Shown here one piece after another: positions 9,890 to 18,972 of a stretch of DNA of 64,000 nt (positions are counted from its first letter, which is position 1; every line of letters starts with the position of its first letter). Position numbers and translations under genes: made by a program. Source of the DNA: Saccharopolyspora_C sp047200635 (GTDB taxonomy: Bacteria > Actinomycetota > Actinomycetes > Mycobacteriales > Pseudonocardiaceae); assembly GCF_047200635.1 (NCBI RefSeq), contig NZ_JBJZOI010000012.1, forward strand, positions 62,001 through 126,000. The letters run 5' to 3'. The notes under the pieces were generated by a model, which saw only the letters and a program-made list of their open reading frames with translations, was not told the origin of the DNA and ran no database searches.

Positions 9890-10825
9890 ATGGGTACCGG
9901 CGTGCTGATCGCCGTGGTGGTCGTGCTGGTGCTGCTGTTCGCGGGGGCGCTGGTGCTGATCTGGCGGCTCTACACCGACTCGGCCAGCCGCGCCGACCAG
10001 GCGCTGCGGATGGTGGAGGCCGAACGGGCGCGGACCGTCGAGCAGCAGGCCGCGCTGCGCCGCTACGAGGTCGCGTTCGCCTCGATCACGGGGCGCGGAG
10101 AGCTGGGCGAGCAGGTGCTCGTCGAGACGGCGAAGTCGTTGGGGCTGCGGGAGGGCGTGCACTTCAGCGTGCAGACCGACCTGGCCGGGGGCGGCGCCGC
10201 CCGGCCGGACCTGGTGCTCACCGTGGGCGGCGGCAGGCAGGTGCCGGTGGACGCGAAGGCGAGCCTCGCGGTGTGGGCGGAGGCGATGGAGACCTCCGAT
10301 CCGGAGGAGCGGGCCGAGGCGCTGCGGGTGCACGTGCGCAACATCCGGTCCCGGGCGGCGGAGCTGGCGGGCAAGGGCTACCAGCGCTGGGCGGACGCGA
10401 TCTACGGGGCGATCATGTTCGTGCCCTCGGACGCGGCCGTGGTGACCGCGCTGGACACGGATCCGAGCCTGCTGTCGTGGCTGTTGGACAAGCGGGTGTT
10501 CCTGTGCGGACCGACGAGCTTCGCGGTGCTGGCCTCGGCGGCGCTGTTCGCGGCGACCGAGCGGACCATCGCCGAGGACATCGAGCAGGTGCGCGCGCAG
10601 GCGGTCCGGGCGCAGCGGGCGGCCTCGGGCGCGGTGGAGGCGGTGAACCTCTCCAGCACGCACCTGCAGCGGTTCGTCTCGGCGCGGCGCCGCGAGCTCG
10701 ACGCGCTGGAGTCGTTCCGGGGCGCGGTGCAGCCGCTGGCCGAGAGCGCGGGCGGTTCCGCCTCGATCGGTGGCGTCCGCCGGGAGGAGGACGGCCTCGT
10801 CGGCACCGAGGCCGCCGAGCGCTGA
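9890..10825 (+). CDS. rmuC: RmuC-family DNA recombination protein
   Basis: A 311-residue member of the RmuC family, linked in E. coli to limiting recombination at inverted repeats. It has one N-terminal transmembrane helix (residues 4-26), a short coiled coil, then the nuclease-like core with PDLVLTVGGGRQVPVDAKAS and KGYQRWADAIYGAIMFVPSD. The ribosome binding site GAGGGGAGAG precedes the ATG. It is shorter than the E. coli protein, as is usual for actinobacterial forms. It is convergent with the esterase gene, with a gap of only 10 bp. Confidence 0.88.
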   Translation: MGTGVLIAVVVVLVLLFAGALVLIWRLYTDSASRADQALRMVEAERARTVEQQAALRRYEVAFASITGRGELGEQVLVETAKSLGLREGVHFSVQTDLAGGGAARPDLVLTVGGGRQVPVDAKASLAVWAEAMETSDPEERAEALRVHVRNIRSRAAELAGKGYQRWADAIYGAIMFVPSDAAVVTALDTDPSLLSWLLDKRVFLCGPTSFAVLASAALFAATERTIAEDIEQVRAQAVRAQRAASGAVEAVNLSSTHLQRFVSARRRELDALESFRGAVQPLAESAGGSASIGGVRREEDGLVGTEAAER

Positions 10826-10835
10826 CCGGCTCCGA

Positions 10836-11795
10836 TCAGCCGTGCTGGGCCAGGAAGGCGTCCACGGTGTCCACGATCATCGGCACGCTGGGCCCCGGGG
10901 TGAAGCCGTGGTCGAAGTCCTCGTAGGGGTGCAGCGCGACGTCCACGCCGAGATCGCGCAGCCGGTCCGCGAAGTCGAGGCTCTGCTCGATCGGCACCAG
11001 TGAGTCCTTGGTGCCGTGCTGGATCAGGAACGGCGGTTCGGCTCCGGAGAGGTTGCGGATCGGGCTCGCGGCGGAGGCGTGCACCGGGCACTCGCCCGGC
11101 ATGCAACCGAGGTACTTGCGCACGGTCCGGCGGGAGTAGTCGGACAGGTGCGGGTTCGCCAGCTCCGCCTCCGCGCTCAGGTCGGTCGGGCCGAACCAGT
11201 TCACCACGCCCCGGATGCCGGTGAGCCCGCCGCCGGGCTCGGCCGGGTCGTCGCTGACCGCGCCCAGCTGCGAGACCAGCAGCCCACCCGCCGACGCTCC
11301 CCACAGCACCACCCGCTCCGGGTCGAGCTGCCAGGTGCCCGCGTTCAGCTGCAACCAGCGGACCGCCTCGGCGACGTCCTCGACCTGCGTCGGGGCCGGG
11401 CCCAGGTCGCTGAGCCGGTAGTCCACGGTGGCGACCGCGAAACCGCGGCTCAGCATCCGCTCGGCGGTGAGGGATTCGGCCGCACCGCCGGCCGCGAGCT
11501 GCCCGTCGATCTTCCGGTTGCCCGCGTCCCAGCCTCCGCCGTGCGCGTACACCACGATCGGGTGCGGGCCGGGGCCAGCGGGCAGGAAGAGGTCGAGGGC
11601 GAGCGGACCGGTCGGGCGCTGCGCGTACACCTGCCCGGCCACGATCCGCGAGGCGCCGAGGTCGGGGGCCGCGGAACCGATCAGCGTGCCGTTCGCCGGT
11701 TCCGAGGAGGCCAGGCAGCCCGCGGTGAGCGCGGCCGCGGCCAGCACCGCCGTTCCGGCCAGCACCGCTCGCCAGACCCGCCGCGCCGAGGCCAT
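10836..11795 (-). CDS. Lipoprotein alpha/beta-hydrolase (esterase)
   Basis: A 319-residue membrane-anchored serine hydrolase of the BD-FAE/hormone-sensitive-lipase-like class. The signal peptide ends with lipobox ALTAGC (Cys27). The oxyanion-hole motif VYAHGGGWD is near residue 85 and the nucleophile elbow GASAGG near 167. A late aspartate in KDSLVPIEQ and the histidine in DFDHGF complete the triad. The sequence between, RGVVNWFGPTDL, is also typical. It is probably exported and tethered outside the membrane. Substrate unknown; a short-chain ester or acetylated polysaccharide is possible. Confidence 0.85.
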   Translation of the reverse strand: MASARRVWRAVLAGTAVLAAAALTAGCLASSEPANGTLIGSAAPDLGASRIVAGQVYAQRPTGPLALDLFLPAGPGPHPIVVYAHGGGWDAGNRKIDGQLAAGGAAESLTAERMLSRGFAVATVDYRLSDLGPAPTQVEDVAEAVRWLQLNAGTWQLDPERVVLWGASAGGLLVSQLGAVSDDPAEPGGGLTGIRGVVNWFGPTDLSAEAELANPHLSDYSRRTVRKYLGCMPGECPVHASAASPIRNLSGAEPPFLIQHGTKDSLVPIEQSLDFADRLRDLGVDVALHPYEDFDHGFTPGPSVPMIVDTVDAFLAQHG

Positions 11796-11897
11796 GCCAT
11801 CCTCCCGGACCGTGGGCTCCGATCACCGGCGCCGAATGCCCAGGACCCTAACAAGACCATCACCCGTTCGAGTGGTGCGAGCACGCGGAGCGATCCG

Positions 11898-12155
11898 GTG
11901 AGCGGCGCGTCCACCCCGCCTCCTCGGACGAACGGTCCGCTCACCCCACCCGCACCAGCGCGGAAGCGGAGTCAACGGCCCGTTCGTCCCATCCGCTCGG
12001 ACGAACGAGCCGTTCACTCCCGCACGAGCACCCCGGGCGGTTCGGGTCAACGGACCGTTCGCCCCAACCCGCCGGACGAACGGTCCGCTCACCCCCACCA
12101 CGGGACAGGTCAACGGACCGTTCGTCCCATCCGCCTGGACGAACGGTCCGTTGAC
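11898..12155. repeat. Cluster of paired 19-bp inverted repeats (four hairpins)
   Basis: Seven near-identical 19-bp units alternate in orientation: GGACGAACGGTCCGCTCAC (11926-11944, 12074-12092), GGACGAACGAGCCGTTCAC (11999-12017), GGACGAACGGTCCGTTGAC (12137-12155), and the inverse forms GTCAACGGCCCGTTCGTCC (11971-11989), GTCAACGGACCGTTCGCCC (12046-12064), GTCAACGGACCGTTCGTCC (12109-12127). A decayed unit is at 11898-11912. Adjacent inverse units are each separated by exactly 9 bp with a similar loop (CATCCGCCT type), giving three strong hairpins and one weak one. The block fills the 365-bp space between two leftward genes. Another copy lies at 37903-37948. Confidence 0.9.
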
Positions 12156-12160
12156 TCCGA

Positions 12161-13654
12161 TCAGGCGTCGGCCGCGTGCTGCTGGGCGGCGAGGAAGTGC
12201 TGGATCTCCGCCGTGGAGCGGTAGAGCTCCAGGTAGTGCTGGTAGAAGGCGTCGTAGCGCTCGGTGCGCTCGGGGTCGGGCACGACGGTGCGCGCCACCG
12301 GGTTCCACTCGCGCTCGCCGACGGCGGTGCCGGTGGCGACCCCCGCCATGAGCGCGTCGCCGAACGCGGCGCCGACGGTCTCGCTCGGGATCTGCTGCTC
12401 CTGGCCGGAGATGTCGGAGACGATCTGCGTCCACAGCCCGCCCTGGGTACCACCGCCGACGGCGACGAGCCTCCCGGCGCGGCCCCCGGCGGAGCTCATC
12501 GCCTCCAGGTTGTGCCGCACCCCGTAGCCGATGCCCTCCAGCGCCGCCCGGTACACCTCCGCCCGGCCGTGGCTGGTGGTCAGCCCGAGCAGCGCCCCGC
12601 GCGCGTCCGGGTCGAAGATCGGCGTGCGCTCCCCGGCGAAGTACGGGAGCAGCAGCAACCCGCGGCTGCCGGCCGGCGCGCCCGCGGCCTGCTCGACGAG
12701 TTCCGCGAAGTCACCGTCGACGAGCCGCCGGATCCAGTCCGTGACCGCTCCGGAGGTCGCCATGCCAGCGGCCAGCGTGTAGGTGTCGGGGAACACGCCG
12801 CAGGTCCCCCACAGCGCGGGGTGCGGCCGCGGGTCGGTGAGCACCTGGACGAAGAACATCGTGGTGCCGTACATGAGCATCACGTCGCCGGGCTCGCGGA
12901 CGCCGGCGCTGGTGGCCTCGGCCCACGCGTCGATGGTCCCGGTGGTGACGGGAAGTCCCTCGGGCAACCCGGTCTCGGCGGCGGCGCGGGCGCCGACCTG
13001 GCCGACGACCTCCGTGGGCCACGCGAGTTCGGGCAGCGCCAGGTCGGGGGCGACGCGCTGCGCCCACTCCTTCGACCACTCCCGGGCGTGCAGGTCGTAG
13101 AGCGGATCGCACTGGCTGGCGGAGTGGTGGTCGAGCACGTAGCGCCCGGTGAGCCGGTGCACCAGGTAGGAGCTGCACATCAGCAGCTTCTCGGTGCGCG
13201 CGTAGATCTCGGGCTCGTTCTTGGCGAGCCACCGGATCTTCGGTCCGACCGCCTGGCTGGTGAGCGCGGAACCACCGCGGCGGAGGATCTCGTCGGCGCC
13301 GAACTCCTCGGTGAGCTCGGCGATCTCGGCGGTGGCACGGGTGTCCACGCCGTAGAGGATCGCGGGACGCAGCGGGTTGCCGTCGCCGTCGGCGGGCAGC
13401 AGCACGGGACCGATGCCGCTGACGCCGAGTCCCTCGATGGTGCGCCCCTCGGCGGCGGGCAGCAGTTCCCGCACGATGCCGGTGAAGTCCTCCCACCAGA
13501 CGGCCTCCGCGTCGTGCTCGACCCAACCCGGGTGCGGGTAGGAGGTGTCGTGCGGGCGGGTGGCCCTGGCCACGATCCGGCCACCGGTGGTGACCAGCAC
13601 CCCCTTGGAGCTCGATGTCCCGATGTCGACGCCGATCAGCACGCCCTCAGCCAT
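12161..13654 (-). CDS. FGGY-family carbohydrate kinase (xylulokinase-like)
   Basis: A 497-residue sugar kinase of the ASKHA fold. The first phosphate loop is VDIGTSSSKGVLVT (residues 8-21). The C-terminal ATP-binding half has VAVGGGTQGGLWTQIVSDI and VGAAFGDALMAG. The start is the ATG with GGGAGG nine bases upstream; the longer frame lacks a ribosome binding site. It lies downstream of the isomerase on the same strand, with 294 bp between. It probably phosphorylates the ketopentose made by the isomerase; xylulokinase, ribulokinase and L-fuculokinase types cannot be told apart from the sequence by eye. Confidence 0.88.
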   Translation of the reverse strand: MAEGVLIGVDIGTSSSKGVLVTTGGRIVARATRPHDTSYPHPGWVEHDAEAVWWEDFTGIVRELLPAAEGRTIEGLGVSGIGPVLLPADGDGNPLRPAILYGVDTRATAEIAELTEEFGADEILRRGGSALTSQAVGPKIRWLAKNEPEIYARTEKLLMCSSYLVHRLTGRYVLDHHSASQCDPLYDLHAREWSKEWAQRVAPDLALPELAWPTEVVGQVGARAAAETGLPEGLPVTTGTIDAWAEATSAGVREPGDVMLMYGTTMFFVQVLTDPRPHPALWGTCGVFPDTYTLAAGMATSGAVTDWIRRLVDGDFAELVEQAAGAPAGSRGLLLLPYFAGERTPIFDPDARGALLGLTTSHGRAEVYRAALEGIGYGVRHNLEAMSSAGGRAGRLVAVGGGTQGGLWTQIVSDISGQEQQIPSETVGAAFGDALMAGVATGTAVGEREWNPVARTVVPDPERTERYDAFYQHYLELYRSTAEIQHFLAAQQHAADA

Positions 13655-13897
13655 CGCCTGTTCCTCCCGCTCGTCCGACGTTCCCCGCGGCATCGTAAAG
13701 ACCCGCGGCGGAGCGACCCGCACTCATGTCCGATTCGGACGCGCAGTCTTCCGGAAGCGGGCGCCCGCGGGAACAGGTTTCGCACCGGCGACCGAGTCAC
13801 ATCCCGGTGCGCTGCGACGATCCGGCAGCGGTTCTGCTCCGCCGGGACGGCCGCGAGTTCTGAACCGTTCCGTTTGGCCGCGTTTGCTTCTGGTTCG

Positions 13898-13927
13898 GGC
13901 CCCGCGGGGCGGATCGGCCCCGCGGGG
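13898..13927. repeat. Direct pair of palindromic GC blocks between isomerase and kinase
   Basis: GGCCCCGCGGGG occurs twice (13898-13909 and 13916-13927), and each copy contains the palindrome CCCCGCGGGG. It lies just after the isomerase stop in the transcript. It could form a hairpin that partly ends or stabilises the isomerase message before the kinase. The rest of 13655-13897 shows no gene and no copy of the LacI-type operator. Confidence 0.45.
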
Positions 13928-13948
13928 TTCCCCGGACCAGGGCGGGCG

Positions 13949-15364
13949 TCAGCCCCGGGTCCACTCCTCCAACCGGATGCCGAGCTGCTCGGCGACCGCG
14001 CGCAGCTCGGCCCGGTGGTCGCCGGGGACCGCGTGCAGGTGGTTCGCGCCGAACCGGGACAGGAAGACCTCGCCGGGAACGTCGAGGCGGGCGAAGGCGT
14101 GCGGCCACTCGGGAGTGGACTGCTCGACGAGCGCCCGGTTGGTCTCCTCGTCGTAGCTCTCGAACTCCCCGAGCAGGAGTTGCAGCCGGTACTCGCCCGC
14201 CTCCCGCGTCAACCGGCCGAGGGTCATCTGCCCGGGCGCGGCGATGTGCTGCACGGAGGCACCGCCCGCCGGGAAGAAGAACACCTCCGGGTAGAAGTTG
14301 ACCTTCGCGAGGTTCTCCAGCGGGTCGTCGCTGCGCGCGGCGTACCAGGTGGCGTGCTGACCCGAGTTGCACAGGTCCCAGATGTCCCGGTCGTGGTGGT
14401 AGTGGCGCACGTCGGCGAACAGCGCCGGGGTGCCCGCGACCTGCTTGAACAGCTGCATGGTCAGCGCACCGTCCATGTCGGCCTCGGTGGCGCAGACGTG
14501 CGGCTCCTTCGGCCCGTTCCAGTCGTAGGGGTCGTTGAGGAACGCCTCGGTGACGTCCATGGTCGCGAAGTTCTCGGTGAGCTCCGGCTGGCCCTTGATG
14601 CCGGAGAAGTCGAGGTGGCGTTCGGCGATGATCTCCCGTGCGGCGAGGTAGGAGCGGATCTGGCGCTCCAGCAGCTCGGGGGTGAGCTTCTTGCCGTCGT
14701 AGTGCACTCCGGCGGAGTGCTCTTCGAGCCATTCCCGCGCCTTGCGGGCTTCGGCGGCATCGGCCTTCTCGGCGCGCAGCACCAGCTCGTACTGGTCGAT
14801 CTCCTCGACGTCGATGCCGAACTGCCGCTGCCACTGGTCGGTGTTGGCCACCGCGGTGTTCATGCCCATCGGCCGCCCGCCGAACCGGCCGAAGGTGGAG
14901 CCCCGCAGCGAGGACACGGCCGCGGCGGCGGTGGCCCGCACTCCGATGGCGGCGGCGAGTTCGGGCGAGTCGGGCGCGCCCCAGGCACGGCTGTGCGCGC
15001 GCCCGATCTGGTCGAGCGCTCCGCCCGCGGCGAGCATCCCGACGAGGCCGGGCTCGGTGGGATCGGTGCTGGCCACGAGCACCAGCGGGCTCCGGGTGGC
15101 GTCGGCGGCGAGCATGGTGAAGTGCGGGAAGGACCAGACGGCGTAGTAGAGGACGGTGAGGTCCACCTCGGCCGCGGCGACCTTCCGGGCCACGGAGGTG
15201 GCGAGGACGTTGTCGGCCACGAGAGCGTCGCCCGCGACGACCTCGTGCCCGGCCGCGCGCAACGAGGCGACGAGGGCGTCCTGCTTGCCTTGGATGAATT
15301 CCGCGTTGCGGGCGTGCACGTGATCACGACCGTCGGAGATGCCGACCACACCGATGCGGGCCAC
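13949..15364 (-). CDS. L-fucose/L-arabinose isomerase-family protein
   Basis: A 471-residue aldose-ketose isomerase-like enzyme. The N-terminal domain has the RIGVVGISDGRDHVHARN fold start. The middle and C-terminal parts carry PLVLVASTDPTEPGLVG, NFATMDVTEAF, ATEADMDGALTMQLF and the HHDRDIWDLCNSGQHATW segment typical of the family. Such enzymes interconvert L-arabinose/L-ribulose or L-fucose/L-fuculose; fucose isomerases also accept D-arabinose. The start is GTG, four bases after GGGAGG. It is divergent from lacI and expressed from a promoter with a LacI-type operator, with a leader of about 230 nt. The exact sugar is not determined. Confidence 0.82.
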   Translation of the reverse strand: MARIGVVGISDGRDHVHARNAEFIQGKQDALVASLRAAGHEVVAGDALVADNVLATSVARKVAAAEVDLTVLYYAVWSFPHFTMLAADATRSPLVLVASTDPTEPGLVGMLAAGGALDQIGRAHSRAWGAPDSPELAAAIGVRATAAAAVSSLRGSTFGRFGGRPMGMNTAVANTDQWQRQFGIDVEEIDQYELVLRAEKADAAEARKAREWLEEHSAGVHYDGKKLTPELLERQIRSYLAAREIIAERHLDFSGIKGQPELTENFATMDVTEAFLNDPYDWNGPKEPHVCATEADMDGALTMQLFKQVAGTPALFADVRHYHHDRDIWDLCNSGQHATWYAARSDDPLENLAKVNFYPEVFFFPAGGASVQHIAAPGQMTLGRLTREAGEYRLQLLLGEFESYDEETNRALVEQSTPEWPHAFARLDVPGEVFLSRFGANHLHAVPGDHRAELRAVAEQLGIRLEEWTRG

Positions 15365-15583
15365 GGGGCCTCCCTGGTTCTCGGAACGGGGTTGCGTCAG
15401 GACGTGCCGGTGAGGTTCCGGACCGGGTCGCGGGGACGAACCTCGAACGGGCCAGCCGCACGTGCCGGATTCCGCTTCCACCGCGCCTGGCCGGGCCAGG
15501 AGAACGCACCGGGCGCGCCTGCGCTGGGATTCCGCGCCTGCCGCCGTGACCCGAATTCGTTCACCATTGACCGACCGGGTGAT

Positions 15584-15631
15584 GAGCAATCGTTTTCTCG
15601 GAAGTTATTCTGGACTCGCTGGGGCTGTCAA
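15584..15631 (-). promoter_or_regulatory. Isomerase promoter with LacI-type operator
   Basis: On the minus strand: -35 TTGACA (15626-15631), 18-bp spacer, -10 TAACTT (15602-15607), one base, then CGAGAAAACGATTGCTC (15584-15600). The operator is an imperfect palindrome centred on CG, as LacI-family sites are. It covers the expected transcription start, so a bound repressor would block initiation. The same 17 bases in the same position occur at the ABC transporter promoter (30837-30853). The lacI gene starts 80 bp away on the other strand and may be autoregulated. Confidence 0.8.
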
Positions 15632-15680
15632 GGAATCCGCGTCGCAACCACGCGGGCAGCCGACGTCCGAAGGAGGTCCG

Positions 15681-16670
15681 GTGGCGACGATCAGCGATGT
15701 GGCGGCCAGGGCCGGTGTTTCCACCGCGACGGTCTCCCGGGCGCTCAACGGCAAGAGCACCGTGGATCCCACGTTGGCGGCCCGGGTCGCGGCGGCCGCC
15801 GACGAGCTCGGCTACCGGCCGAACGGCCCCGCCCGCAACCTGCGCAAGCAGGAGACCGCGGTGCTGGCCCTGATCATCTCGGACGTGGAGAACCCGTTCT
15901 TCACCGCGATCTCGCGCGGGGTGGAGGACGTCGCGCACGCGGCGGGCTACTCGGTGGTGCTGTGCAACTCCGATGACGACCCGGCGAAGGAGCGCGAGTA
16001 CCTGGACGTGGCGCTGCAGGAGCGCATGGCCGGGGTGCTGCTCTCGCCGACGGGCCGGGAGGAGAGCGCCGAGCTGTTGCGCGCGAGCCGCACGCCGGCC
16101 GTCGCCCTGGACCGCCCGCTGCCCGGCGGCGGGGACGCGGTGCTGGTCGACAGCGGGAACGCGGCGAAGAACGCGACGCTGCACCTGGTCGACCGGGGAT
16201 ACCGCCGGATCGGCTGCCTCACCGGGCCGAGCGGGATGCCGACAGCGGACGCGCGGTTGAACGGCTACCGGGAGGCGCTGCGCGCGGCGGGGCTGTCGGA
16301 CAGGGGCCTGGTGCGGCACGCGGAGTTCCGCGCCACCGGCGGCAGGCGCGCTGCCCGGCAGTTGCTGGACCAACCGGACCAGCCCGATGCGCTGCTGGTG
16401 GCGAACAACGCGATGGCGGTCGGGGTGCTGGAGACCTTGGGCGAGCTGGGTCTGCGCGCGGGCCGCGACGTGGGCGTCATCGCCTTCGACGACGCGCCGT
16501 GGGCGACGCTGCTGGACCCGCCGCTGAGCGTCGTCGTCCAGCCCGCCTACGACATGGGCGCGGTCGGCGCGCAGCTGCTGCTGCGCCGCATCGGCGGCGA
16601 CCGGGGTGAGCCGACCACGCGAACGTTGTCGGCCCACCTCGTCACGCGCGGCAGCACCGAGCGCGGCTGA
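15681..16670 (+). CDS. LacI-family transcriptional regulator
   Basis: A 329-residue repressor. The N-terminal helix-turn-helix and hinge (TISDVAARAGVSTATVSRAL, then LGYRPNGPARNLRK) occupy residues 3-60. The periplasmic-binding-protein-like effector domain follows (LALIISDVENPFFTAISRGV, GVIAFDDAPWATLLDPPLSV). The start is GTG with AGGAGG four bases upstream. It is divergent from the isomerase. The shared operator next to its own gene and at the pentose ABC transporter makes it the likely regulator of both. The inducer would be the transported sugar or a derivative. Confidence 0.92.
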   Translation: MATISDVAARAGVSTATVSRALNGKSTVDPTLAARVAAAADELGYRPNGPARNLRKQETAVLALIISDVENPFFTAISRGVEDVAHAAGYSVVLCNSDDDPAKEREYLDVALQERMAGVLLSPTGREESAELLRASRTPAVALDRPLPGGGDAVLVDSGNAAKNATLHLVDRGYRRIGCLTGPSGMPTADARLNGYREALRAAGLSDRGLVRHAEFRATGGRRAARQLLDQPDQPDALLVANNAMAVGVLETLGELGLRAGRDVGVIAFDDAPWATLLDPPLSVVVQPAYDMGAVGAQLLLRRIGGDRGEPTTRTLSAHLVTRGSTERG

Positions 16671-17495
16671 TCAGCGGGAGGCGGCCGCGGCCACCGCGCG
16701 GACCATCTCCTCGATCTTCGCGGTGAGCTTGCGCCGGTCGGCCGGGGCGACGGTGAACCACTGCCGACCGTCGCCGCCCTCCCGCTTCTGCGTGAGGTAG
16801 CAGCCGTCCGGCCCGTTCAAGAACGAGACCGAGTACGGCGGCCGGTGCGTGCGCCCGACCCGCCGGTCGTGCCCGCGCGCGGTGAACACGCCGTCCCGCT
16901 CGCGCTCGGCGGTGAGCACCGTCGCCAGCACCCGGGCGTCGGCGCTGCCCACCCCCGCTCCGGTCAGCGCGCTCAGCAGCGTGCCGCCCGGGTTCTTGCG
17001 CCTGCGCCGGGTGGCGTTGTCCAGCACGTCGGTCGGCACGCTGGCGGTGCCGCCGCGTCCCGGGGTGAGCGACCCGATCAGCTCGACGGCGTTGCCCGCC
17101 GGACCGCCGTACTCCTGCCGGCTGAGCACGATGTCCCGCAGGTCGTCGTTGGTCGCGCCGTCCGCCTGGTACGCCTGCACCGTCGCGCGGCCGTGCTCGA
17201 CGCAGACCGCGTTGAACGAGGTGCCGCCCTTGGCGTGCACCGCCACCCCCACCGCCAGCGGCGGCCGCGACAGCAGCTGCCAGGCGTCCTCCAGGAAGGG
17301 GTGCAGGTCGTCGCGGTCCAGGTACCCCCGGTCGATCAGGTCCTGCCTGCCGAGTTCGGCGGCGCGGGCCAGCTCGTCCCGGGTGGGTTCGCCCGCCAGC
17401 CTGCCCACCCGCAGCAGCGGGTGCACGTGACTGTCGAACCGCTCGCACAGGTAGGCGGCGGCGAGCGGGCTGATCGACATCCTCCCTCGGCTCAT
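16671..17495 (-). CDS. EspG-family type VII secretion chaperone-like protein
   Basis: A 274-residue protein resembling the ESX secretion-associated EspG family, cytosolic chaperones that bind PE-PPE pairs through the PPE tip. It starts with MSRGRMSISPLAAAYLCERF and contains RPPLAVGVAVHAKGGTSFNA and LLSALTGAGVGSADARVLA. The start is the ATG that overlaps the PPE stop by one base (TGATG). A second ATG five codons later has a better-spaced ribosome binding site and is the alternative. The gene order PE, DUF3558, PPE, EspG supports the call. Confidence 0.75.
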   Translation of the reverse strand: MSRGRMSISPLAAAYLCERFDSHVHPLLRVGRLAGEPTRDELARAAELGRQDLIDRGYLDRDDLHPFLEDAWQLLSRPPLAVGVAVHAKGGTSFNAVCVEHGRATVQAYQADGATNDDLRDIVLSRQEYGGPAGNAVELIGSLTPGRGGTASVPTDVLDNATRRRRKNPGGTLLSALTGAGVGSADARVLATVLTAERERDGVFTARGHDRRVGRTHRPPYSVSFLNGPDGCYLTQKREGGDGRQWFTVAPADRRKLTAKIEEMVRAVAAAASR

Positions 17496-18823
17496 CAGCG
17501 GTCCAGGTTCTCCCAGTCGCCGAAGACCGGCGGGGCCACGGCCCGCATGTCGTTGGTGAACACGTCCTCGTCCTCGATGAGCCAGCTGGGCCGCTCGTGC
17601 TCGGCGTCCTCGCCCTGCTGCTGCCCGCGCTGCCCGGCACCCGCGCCACCCGGCGCACCAGCGCCACCGCGAGCGCCCGACCCGCTCGACCCGCCGGACG
17701 TGGCGCCACCGGTGCTCGAACCACCGACACCACCGACACCCGCGCGACCTCCCGCGCCCGGACCGGAACCAGCACCCGAACCCGCGCCGGCACCGGCACC
17801 GGCACCGGCACCGGAGCGGAGTCCGCCAGCACCCACGCCGCCGCGACCACCCGAGGCACCACCGGGACCACCGGCGGGCGAGGGCGCCCACCGGCCGTTG
17901 TAGGGATTCTGTCGTTCCCAGGCCCCGGTTCGCGGGTTCTGGCGGTACAACGTCCCGTCCGGTCCGCGCACCACGCCCGGCGGCAACCCGGCGTTCGGGT
18001 TCGACGGGGCCGGCGACCAAGCGGACCCCGACGGAGCCGGAGCCACCGCACCAGGAGCGCCGCCCAACGACGGAGCCGGGGCTCCCGGACCGGGCGAGGC
18101 AGCCCAGGAGGAGGAACTGCCCGCGGGAGTGCTGCCGTTCGAGGAGACCGAGGAGAACTGCGAACTCCCCATCACCTCCCGAGCGGAAGGAGTGGTCGCA
18201 CCGGGGGCGACCTGGTCGCCCTCGTCAGCGGGCATCGGCTGGAACTCGGGCACCGCCGCGAGGTTCGCCTCGGTCTCGCTCCGGTAGCGCTCCTTGATCT
18301 CCGTAGCGCGATCGTTGGTGAGCTGGAAGTCCTCTTGGCGTTCCTCGTAATCGCTGGCCCACCCGAGGTACCAGGTGTCGTCGTGCTCGTCGACCCACCC
18401 CTTCTCCGGAGGATCGAGCTGCACCGGCCGCCCGTTGGACAGCGTCTCGCCCTCGCTGGGAATCTCGTGGAAGGTCGAGTTCTGCGTGTTCGCCTGGTTC
18501 TCCAGCGCCTTGCTCACCGCACCAGCGGTTTCCGACGCGGCCCGGGCGTGCGGGACGATTGCGTTGATCGAAGCATTCGCGGCATCGGCCGCACGCCCCT
18601 CGTGCGCCGATTCAGCCTCGCGCAGCGCGGCCTCGACGTCCGCAGCCAAGCCCTCGAAGTTCTCCCTCGCCTGCGCCCAGGCGGCACTTCCGTTCCCCAG
18701 CGCGCTCGGCAACGAACCGGCGTCGGGACCTCCTCCCATGTCCGCACGCAGCTGCTTCGCCATTCCGGCGTAGCACATACCAGATCCAACGATGGAGTCA
18801 GATCCCGATACAGGAGATGACAT
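17495..18823 (-). CDS. PPE-like type VII secretion substrate
   Basis: A 442-residue protein. The N-terminal 190 residues form a helical WXG100/PPE-like bundle (GNGSAAWAQARENFEGLAAD). A long Pro/Gly/Ala/Ser-rich linker follows, with glycine-alanine runs around residues 330-400. The C-terminus carries the motif PSWLIEDEDVFTNDMRAVAP, which recurs at the end of large actinobacterial PPE-like proteins. The start is the ATG after AAAGAGG; an in-frame TTG two codons earlier is an alternative. Probably secreted with the PE-like partner encoded upstream and guided by the EspG-like protein. Effector function unknown. Confidence 0.75.
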   Translation of the reverse strand: MSSPVSGSDSIVGSGMCYAGMAKQLRADMGGGPDAGSLPSALGNGSAAWAQARENFEGLAADVEAALREAESAHEGRAADAANASINAIVPHARAASETAGAVSKALENQANTQNSTFHEIPSEGETLSNGRPVQLDPPEKGWVDEHDDTWYLGWASDYEERQEDFQLTNDRATEIKERYRSETEANLAAVPEFQPMPADEGDQVAPGATTPSAREVMGSSQFSSVSSNGSTPAGSSSSWAASPGPGAPAPSLGGAPGAVAPAPSGSAWSPAPSNPNAGLPPGVVRGPDGTLYRQNPRTGAWERQNPYNGRWAPSPAGGPGGASGGRGGVGAGGLRSGAGAGAGAGAGSGAGSGPGAGGRAGVGGVGGSSTGGATSGGSSGSGARGGAGAPGGAGAGQRGQQQGEDAEHERPSWLIEDEDVFTNDMRAVAPPVFGDWENLDR

Positions 18824-18972
18824 TTCCAACCTCTTTCACTTCACCAGAGGAAGGCCGGGAACCGGCCGCTCCAACATACCCCTGGCGCACGGACATGAAT
18901 CGAACGACTCACCACTAGGTGCATCAAGAGCAAAGCAAAAACAAGATCCGATCACACCTTTCGCGACGTGAG

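Noticed and set aside
11898..12155. Regularly spaced repeats considered as a CRISPR array
   Set aside because: Units are 19 bp, alternate in orientation and pair into hairpins; the gaps inside pairs are 9 bp and similar to each other. Spacers are not unique and no cas gene is present.
17640..17860. GC-rich trinucleotide-like repeats
   Set aside because: They code for the Gly/Ala linker of the PPE-like protein on the minus strand.
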